The position numbers were made by a program, and so were the translations under genes. 44,096 bases of DNA from an uncultured Bacteroidia bacterium (GTDB taxonomy: Bacteria > Bacteroidota > Bacteroidia > Bacteroidales > F082), in assembly GCA_913009755.1 (NCBI GenBank), contig CAJVWU010000029.1:1-44096 (forward strand). Reading direction: 5' to 3'. The notes under the pieces were generated by a model. That model worked only from the letters and a program-made list of their open reading frames with translations, was not told where the DNA came from and did not search any database. The number at the start of each line of letters is the position of its first letter. Position 1 is the first letter of the stretch. This document shows, one piece after another, positions 39,135 through 44,096 of the stretch.

Positions 39135-41438
39135 ATGCCAATTACTATGAAGCGACAGCACTATATGTTTATTTTTATCATTCTGTTTTTCCTTCCGCGT
39201 AATGCCATTTCGCAAACAACAGCACTTGTGCTTAGCGGGGGTGGAGCAAAAGGGTTTGCCCATATTGGCGTGCTGCAAGCCTTGGAAGAGAATGACATAC
39301 CCATTGATTATATTGTCGGCAATTCCATGGGTGCGCTGGTGGGGGGAATGTATGCCGCAGGATACAGTCCTGCGCAAATCAAAAAAATATTAACAAATCC
39401 TGATTTGTTCAATTTCAAACGGAGAAATGCAAAAATTGAATCTTTCTTTTTTCAGAAATTTCAGGATGATGCTTCCTGGGTTACTATTCCGTTTGCCATA
39501 AATAAAGGGTTAAAGGCCCGAATACCGTTTCATCTGTACAACATTCAGGATCTCGATTACCTGATTATGGAGCTGTTTGCAGGAGCCTCCGCGGAAGCCG
39601 GTTATAATTTCGACAGTTTATTCGTTCCCTTCCGTTGTGTAGCCACCGATATTGATTCTACAAAATTACTTGTCCTTAAACAGGGTGACCTGGCTAAAGC
39701 CGTCAGGGCGTCCATTACTTTCCCATTTTTTATCAGACCCATCAGGGTGAACAAGAAACTGCTTTTTGACGGAGGGATGCTTGATAATTTTCCGGTTGAT
39801 GTGGCTGTCAGGTCATTTCACCCCGATTTTATCATCGGAAGCAAAGCCGTCAACAATTATAAACCGCCTGAGGCTGATGATGTGATTTCACAGGTACAGA
39901 ATATGCTGATGAAAAAAGCGAATTTTACTATTGATCCGGCACATGGCGTGGTGATTGAAACCATCACGGGAAATGAAAGTATTTTTCATTTTGACAGGAT
40001 TGATCAATATATTGACAGTGGCTACAGGGCAGCACTCAGGACAATTCCCATGTTAAAAAAAAGAATAGCTGAACAACAAAATACGGAAAATCTTGAGTCC
40101 GGAAGAAAAAAATTCAATGACGAAAAGCCACCTTTAATTATTGGCAATATAGAAGTAAAAGGGGTAAACGACCGGCAGCGTCAGTATTTTATGAAATCCA
40201 TCCGGTTTTCAAAAGACACCATCAGCAGTAAAGCATTTAAAAAACAATATAACCGCCTGTTGGCCAATGAAAATGTCAAGACTGTTTATCCATCGCTTTG
40301 TTACGATAATAATTCAGGCACCTATAATTTAACCCTTGATATAAAAGCATCTGATCCGTTTAATGTCCGGTTTGGCGGATATATCAGCTCATCGGCAGTG
40401 AATGAGGCCTTTGTACGGCTCGATTATCATCATCTGGGGAAAACCAGCAAATATGTTGAACTCAACTCTTATTTCGGCACTTTTTACAACAGCCTTTTTG
40501 CGATGACCAAGTTTGAACGGCAGGGTAAAGTCCCGTTTTATGCCATGCTTGATTTTTTGGTCTCAAGAAAAAACTTTTTCAGCAATGCACATTACTTTCT
40601 TGAAGACCAGTCGCCGGCCTTTATCGTTATGGACGAAAACTATCTGGATTTAAATTTCGGGGTGCCCATCGGGCTGTCACATGTTTTAAAGTTGGGGGTT
40701 TCAAACCTGAATGTTAATTACCTGTATTATCAGGACAATTATTTTACACGGACCGATACGGCTGACCAGTCGAACTTTTATTTTATTAATCCTTATCTTG
40801 AATTTGAGCGGAACAACTTGAACCGAAAACAGTTTCCAACAAAGGGGAGCTATTTTTTCTTTGGGTTTAATTATTATACCGGCAACGAACATACTATTCC
40901 CGGATCCACAGTCGCAGGGAATGAAGAATACCGGAAAGACCTCAACTTTTTTCTCCTCAGTTTACATTATGAACAGTATTTCAATCTTTCCAAACCATTC
41001 AGGATCGGCCTGGCTGCCAGTGTGGAATATTCCAATAAGCCCTTACTGAGCAACTATGTTTCAAGTTTGCTTATTGCTTCACCTTATGACCCCATCATGA
41101 TAATGAAGACCATGTTCTTACAAAATTACAGGACTTATTCTTACGGTTCGGTCGGTGCAAAAATGCTGTTCAACCTGTATAAAAATTTTGAACTCAGGCT
41201 GGAAGGGTATTATTTTGTTCCTTACCAAAAGATTTTGCGGGGCTCTGATAATTATTCTGCCGTATTGAGCAAACCGTTTTCCTACCATTATTTCTCGGGT
41301 ACGGCACAGTTGGTTTATCAAACTGCTTTCGGGCCTGTCGGGCTTGCGGTCAACTATTTTGAAAAAGACGGGAGCAAAGCAACCGTCTTACTCAATATTG
41401 GTTACCTTATATTTAATAAATCACGGTTTTATAAATAA
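39135..41438 (+). CDS. Patatin-like phospholipase with C-terminal outer-membrane barrel
   Basis: The ATG at 39135 follows an AGGGA sequence and gives a signal peptide ending RNAISQ (a start at 39147 is also possible; 39081 lies in the terminator T-run). The patatin domain (about 27-300) has the oxyanion motif SGGGAKGFAHIGV, the nucleophile Ser64 in GNSMGAL and the catalytic Asp212 in LLFDGGMLDNFPVD. A POTRA-like segment follows (about 330-410, IGNIEVKGVNDRQRQYFM). The last roughly 350 residues form a BamA/Omp85-like barrel (FGGYISSSAVNEAFVRLDYH, GPVGLAVNYFEKDG). The layout matches PlpD-type type V secretion proteins and the Bacteroidota patatin-barrel family. It presumably acts on outer-leaflet or foreign phospholipids. 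Confidence 0.9.
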   Translation: MPITMKRQHYMFIFIILFFLPRNAISQTTALVLSGGGAKGFAHIGVLQALEENDIPIDYIVGNSMGALVGGMYAAGYSPAQIKKILTNPDLFNFKRRNAKIESFFFQKFQDDASWVTIPFAINKGLKARIPFHLYNIQDLDYLIMELFAGASAEAGYNFDSLFVPFRCVATDIDSTKLLVLKQGDLAKAVRASITFPFFIRPIRVNKKLLFDGGMLDNFPVDVAVRSFHPDFIIGSKAVNNYKPPEADDVISQVQNMLMKKANFTIDPAHGVVIETITGNESIFHFDRIDQYIDSGYRAALRTIPMLKKRIAEQQNTENLESGRKKFNDEKPPLIIGNIEVKGVNDRQRQYFMKSIRFSKDTISSKAFKKQYNRLLANENVKTVYPSLCYDNNSGTYNLTLDIKASDPFNVRFGGYISSSAVNEAFVRLDYHHLGKTSKYVELNSYFGTFYNSLFAMTKFERQGKVPFYAMLDFLVSRKNFFSNAHYFLEDQSPAFIVMDENYLDLNFGVPIGLSHVLKLGVSNLNVNYLYYQDNYFTRTDTADQSNFYFINPYLEFERNNLNRKQFPTKGSYFFFGFNYYTGNEHTIPGSTVAGNEEYRKDLNFFLLSLHYEQYFNLSKPFRIGLAASVEYSNKPLLSNYVSSLLIASPYDPIMIMKTMFLQNYRTYSYGSVGAKMLFNLYKNFELRLEGYYFVPYQKILRGSDNYSAVLSKPFSYHYFSGTAQLVYQTAFGPVGLAVNYFEKDGSKATVLLNIGYLIFNKSRFYK

Positions 41439-41499
41439 TGTCTTTCCCCTCACCGGAATTAGGAGTTGCTTAAAAAATATCATGGTTTGGATTTATTTC

Positions 41500-41507
41500 T
41501 ATTTTTG
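41500..41507 (+). promoter_or_regulatory. -7 promoter element of the DUF349 gene
   Basis: TATTTTTG matches TAnnTTTG and lies about 70 bp upstream of the ATG at 41579. Confidence 0.45.
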
Positions 41508-41578
41508 CATTTCCTGTTTTAAAAAACGGGGAAGTTGTAATTGAGACCTAATTACCAGGCTGTGATTTTACAGCCAGG

Positions 41579-43756
41579 ATGTTGAATAAAAATAAGATGT
41601 TTATGTATTCAGAAGACCCTCATCAAAATCCTGAAACCAAAGAAGGAAAAATTCAGGAGGAGAAGCCCGAAAGTAAAACAAAAACGGTAAAACCTGCCCG
41701 GAAGAAAAAGCAGGCAAAACAGATCGGTGCCGTAGAGAAAAAGGAGATTGTTAAACTATTGCATGATGCAAAAGCACCGAAAAAAAAGAAAGCGCCAAAA
41801 CGAACGGTGGCAAAAAAACCGGTAAACCGTCAGATAAGTGCTCAGGAAAAAAAGGTAATTCTCCGGCTCCTAAAAGATAAACCTGTTGTTGCCAAAACCG
41901 AAAAAAAACAGGATTCCCCTTCCCGGAAAAAGAAACAAATCAGTACTTCCGATAAAAAGCGGATTATTGCACTTTTGCATGACCGCTTTGTGTATGAGAA
42001 GCGGAATAACCAGCAAGGTAAGGATATTCCTAAAATGGTTGAGGTTCATTATGATGAATTGAACAAGCAGGAACTGGTTGAAATGCTTGAGGACATTGTT
42101 GAGGAAAAAGATATTTCCCTTATAAAAGCCCGGGTGGGCAATATCAGCAGTGCTTTCTATCAAAGAAATAATGAGGAAAAAGATAGCCGGCTTAAAGAGT
42201 TTGTTGCCGCCGGTGGCGATGAAAAAGATTTTAAACATACGGAAGACCCGCTGGAACACCGCTTCAGGGCGGCTTTAAGCATTTATAAACGGAATAAAAT
42301 AAAATATACTGAAGAACTTGAAAAAGAAAAACAGCTTAATCTTCAATTAAAACTCGACATACTCAAGGAGTTAAAAGACCTGATCAATTCGGAGGAGACA
42401 CTCAAAAAAACTTATGATGAGTTCAGGCGATTGCAAGACCGTTGGAAGGAGATCGGCATGATACCCTCATCGGAGTTAAATAACCTGTGGGCAAACTACC
42501 ATTTCCTGGTTGAACAGTTTTTTGATAAAGTCCGTATCAACAAAGAGTTGCGCGACCTTGACATGAAGAAAAACCTGGAGCAAAAGATCCAGCTTTGCGA
42601 AAAGGCCGAAGAATTGCTGATTGAAAAGTCCATCCTGAAATCGTTTAAGTTGTTGCAGAAATATCATGACGGATGGCGCGAAATCGGTCCCGTACCTTCA
42701 GAGAAAAAAGATGAAATATGGGAACGGTTTAAGGCAGCAACCGACAAGATCAATCAGCGCAGGAAGGAACATTATGCTGAACAACAGGAACAACAACAGA
42801 AAAATTATGAAGCCAAAGTTGCGCTTTGTGAAAAAGTGGAAGAGTTGGTTGAAGTACCCAACAACACACTAAAAGAATGGCAAAGAAGTACCGACCAGAT
42901 CAACGATCTGTTCAAAGTATGGAAAACCATAGGCCGGGCACCCAAAGACAAAAATGATGAAATTTGGGAACGCTTTAAAACTTTACTCGATACTTTCTTC
43001 GGTAACAAACGTGAGTTTTTAACCAGGGTCAAAGAGCAGCAAATGAACAATCTGAACCTTAAGATTGATCTTTGTGCACAAGCTGAGGCCTTAAAAGACA
43101 GTGATGACTGGAGGCGTACCACCAACGAACTGATCAATCTGCAAAAAGAGTGGAAGAAAATAGGCCCCGTGCCACGGCGTCACAGCGAGAAGATATGGAA
43201 ACGTTTCAGGTCGGCATGCGATGTGTTTTTTAACAGGAAATCCGAATATTTTAAAAATATCCATCAGGTTGAGGCCGTAAACCTGGAAAAGAAAAAGGAA
43301 TTGATCAGGGAGATTGGTAAATTTGAAATTTCGGAAGATAAAAAAGCCAATCTTGAAGCTTTAAAAGAATTTCAGCGTCGCTGGATGGAAACCGGACACG
43401 TTCCCTTCAAGGAAAAAGACCGGGTTCAAAAACAATACCGTGAAGTTATTGATGTGTTGATTGACAAAATGGATATCAATAAATCGGAACTCGGGATTTC
43501 AAGTTATAAAAATAAAATCGCCCTCATCAAAAATGACCCCGATGCCAACTGGCGCTTGTCAAAAGAACGGAATAACCTGATGTCAAAAATCAAAAAACTC
43601 AAAGAAGACCTTGCCATCTGGGAAAATAATATCGGGTTCTTCTCCGACTCAAAACAAACGGAAAAACTTCGTAAAGACTTTGAGAAAAAAATTGATCTGG
43701 CAAAACGTGAAATCAAATCCTTTGAAGATAAATTGAAAATCCTGAATGAGGAATAG
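41579..43756 (+). CDS. DUF349 protein with three basic N-terminal repeats
   Basis: This 725-residue protein has a lysine-rich tail (1-140) with three copies of a 17-residue motif at about 48-64, 85-101 and 120-136 (QIGAVEKKEIVKLLHDA, QISAQEKKVILRLLKDK, QISTSDKKRIIALLHDR). A region at 160-240 follows, then five DUF349 helical repeats (about 270-660; each with a W-K-E/T-I-G-x-x-P core such as RWKEIGMIPSSELNNLW). It ends in a coiled coil (about 660-725). DUF349 proteins of this form are typical of Bacteroidota and their function is unknown. The basic repeats suggest nucleic-acid or ribosome binding. Alternative starts exist at Met7 and Met9. Confidence 0.88.
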   Translation: MLNKNKMFMYSEDPHQNPETKEGKIQEEKPESKTKTVKPARKKKQAKQIGAVEKKEIVKLLHDAKAPKKKKAPKRTVAKKPVNRQISAQEKKVILRLLKDKPVVAKTEKKQDSPSRKKKQISTSDKKRIIALLHDRFVYEKRNNQQGKDIPKMVEVHYDELNKQELVEMLEDIVEEKDISLIKARVGNISSAFYQRNNEEKDSRLKEFVAAGGDEKDFKHTEDPLEHRFRAALSIYKRNKIKYTEELEKEKQLNLQLKLDILKELKDLINSEETLKKTYDEFRRLQDRWKEIGMIPSSELNNLWANYHFLVEQFFDKVRINKELRDLDMKKNLEQKIQLCEKAEELLIEKSILKSFKLLQKYHDGWREIGPVPSEKKDEIWERFKAATDKINQRRKEHYAEQQEQQQKNYEAKVALCEKVEELVEVPNNTLKEWQRSTDQINDLFKVWKTIGRAPKDKNDEIWERFKTLLDTFFGNKREFLTRVKEQQMNNLNLKIDLCAQAEALKDSDDWRRTTNELINLQKEWKKIGPVPRRHSEKIWKRFRSACDVFFNRKSEYFKNIHQVEAVNLEKKKELIREIGKFEISEDKKANLEALKEFQRRWMETGHVPFKEKDRVQKQYREVIDVLIDKMDINKSELGISSYKNKIALIKNDPDANWRLSKERNNLMSKIKKLKEDLAIWENNIGFFSDSKQTEKLRKDFEKKIDLAKREIKSFEDKLKILNEE

Positions 43757-44096
43757 TAAGTGTTCGATTGCTCAATAGTTCGACGGTTCAATGGACTGAT
43801 CCTTCAACTTTTGTTTTGCATAAAATCCCCGGCATCATCAACTATATATATATACTCCCAAACCTAAACCCGATGCCTGTTTAGTGAGCAACTAAATTGC
43901 AAAGAATCCTCATTCTCCACAAAACTTTTGACTTTAGTCTTTAAACTACTCCAGCCTATTTTATATATTTCCTTAAATCCGCAAGATAGTTATTAACAAA
44001 ACCGGCAAATAACTGTGCAAAAGTTCTTTACACAGTATTTGACCGGTAAATCTCATCACCTATTTTAGTGCTGTTAAATAAACTAACGGTGATAAA
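43757..44096. other. Intergenic region at the window end
   Basis: No gene is visible. A degenerate GTTCGA/GGTTCAATGG repeat lies at 43763-43792 (related to 26176-26206) and an AT repeat at 43842-43853. The last 25 bases resemble the stretch just upstream of the T9SS plug gene (about 16565-16587: GTTAAATAAACCAACGGT there, GTTAAATAAACTAACGGT here). Confidence 0.4.

Noticed and set aside
44070-44096. Similarity of the last bases to the segment before the T9SS plug gene
   Set aside because: Only about 18 bp match with one mismatch in AT-rich intergenic DNA; too little to call a shared regulatory site at the window edge.

Overview
The window looks like chromosomal DNA of a member of the Bacteroidota, probably an anaerobic or microaerophilic Bacteroidales-type bacterium. 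The evidence is a protein with a type IX secretion (T9SS) type B sorting domain, a T9SS plug-family protein, a sodium-pumping NQR operon with apbE, RNase Y, DUF2851 and DUF349 proteins, a rubrerythrin / flavin-reductase-rubredoxin set, and recurrent promoter -7 elements of the Bacteroidota form TAnnTTTG. Shine-Dalgarno sequences are mostly absent. Every assignment here comes from reading the sequence; no database search was run.

Layout. 1-5900: a giant secreted multidomain T9SS cargo protein, a small secreted cysteine-containing protein, an orphan antitoxin-like ORF and a repeat-rich stretch that holds a decayed copy of the 3' end of a T9SS cargo gene. 5900-8500: a small membrane protein with four cysteines (NqrM-like candidate), a lipoprotein, a block of palindromic repeats, and a PerR-like regulator / flavin reductase-rubredoxin / rubrerythrin operon with two tandem inverted repeats at its promoter. 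8570-16340: apbE, an outer-membrane-type protein and nqrFEDCBA, all on the minus strand, so the operon reads nqrA-B-C-D-E-F-omp-apbE. 16590-17864: T9SS plug-family protein. 18114-24562: a TPR-histidine kinase and LuxR-type response regulator, then a long palindrome and promoter, then a lipoprotein, a WD40-like propeller, a small secreted protein and a PQQ-like propeller. 24600-27930 (minus strand): lipoprotein, K+ channel with RCK domain, a remnant of a DUF4143 ATPase, and DUF2851. 28005-31055: a coiled-coil protein, ZapA, a 6S-like RNA, RNase Y and an outer-membrane protein. 31127-37120 (minus strand): TPR lipoprotein, AddB-like nuclease, MurU-like nucleotidyltransferase, and an AmgK-like kinase fused to a RapZ C-terminal domain. 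37238-43756: ferritin-like protein, methionine gamma-lyase-family enzyme, patatin with an outer-membrane barrel, and a DUF349 protein.

How the genes fit together. NQR, ApbE (which attaches FMN to NqrB and NqrC) and the NqrM-like protein would form one respiratory sodium-pump assembly line, next to a peroxide/oxygen defence operon. The kinase/regulator pair probably controls the adjacent secreted-propeller cluster through the palindrome at 20811-20842. The AmgK-RapZ fusion with MurU suggests a peptidoglycan amino-sugar recycling route with a built-in amino-sugar sensing domain. I consider that fusion, the NqrM-like protein and the zinc-site-less PerR with its tandem operators the most interesting items.
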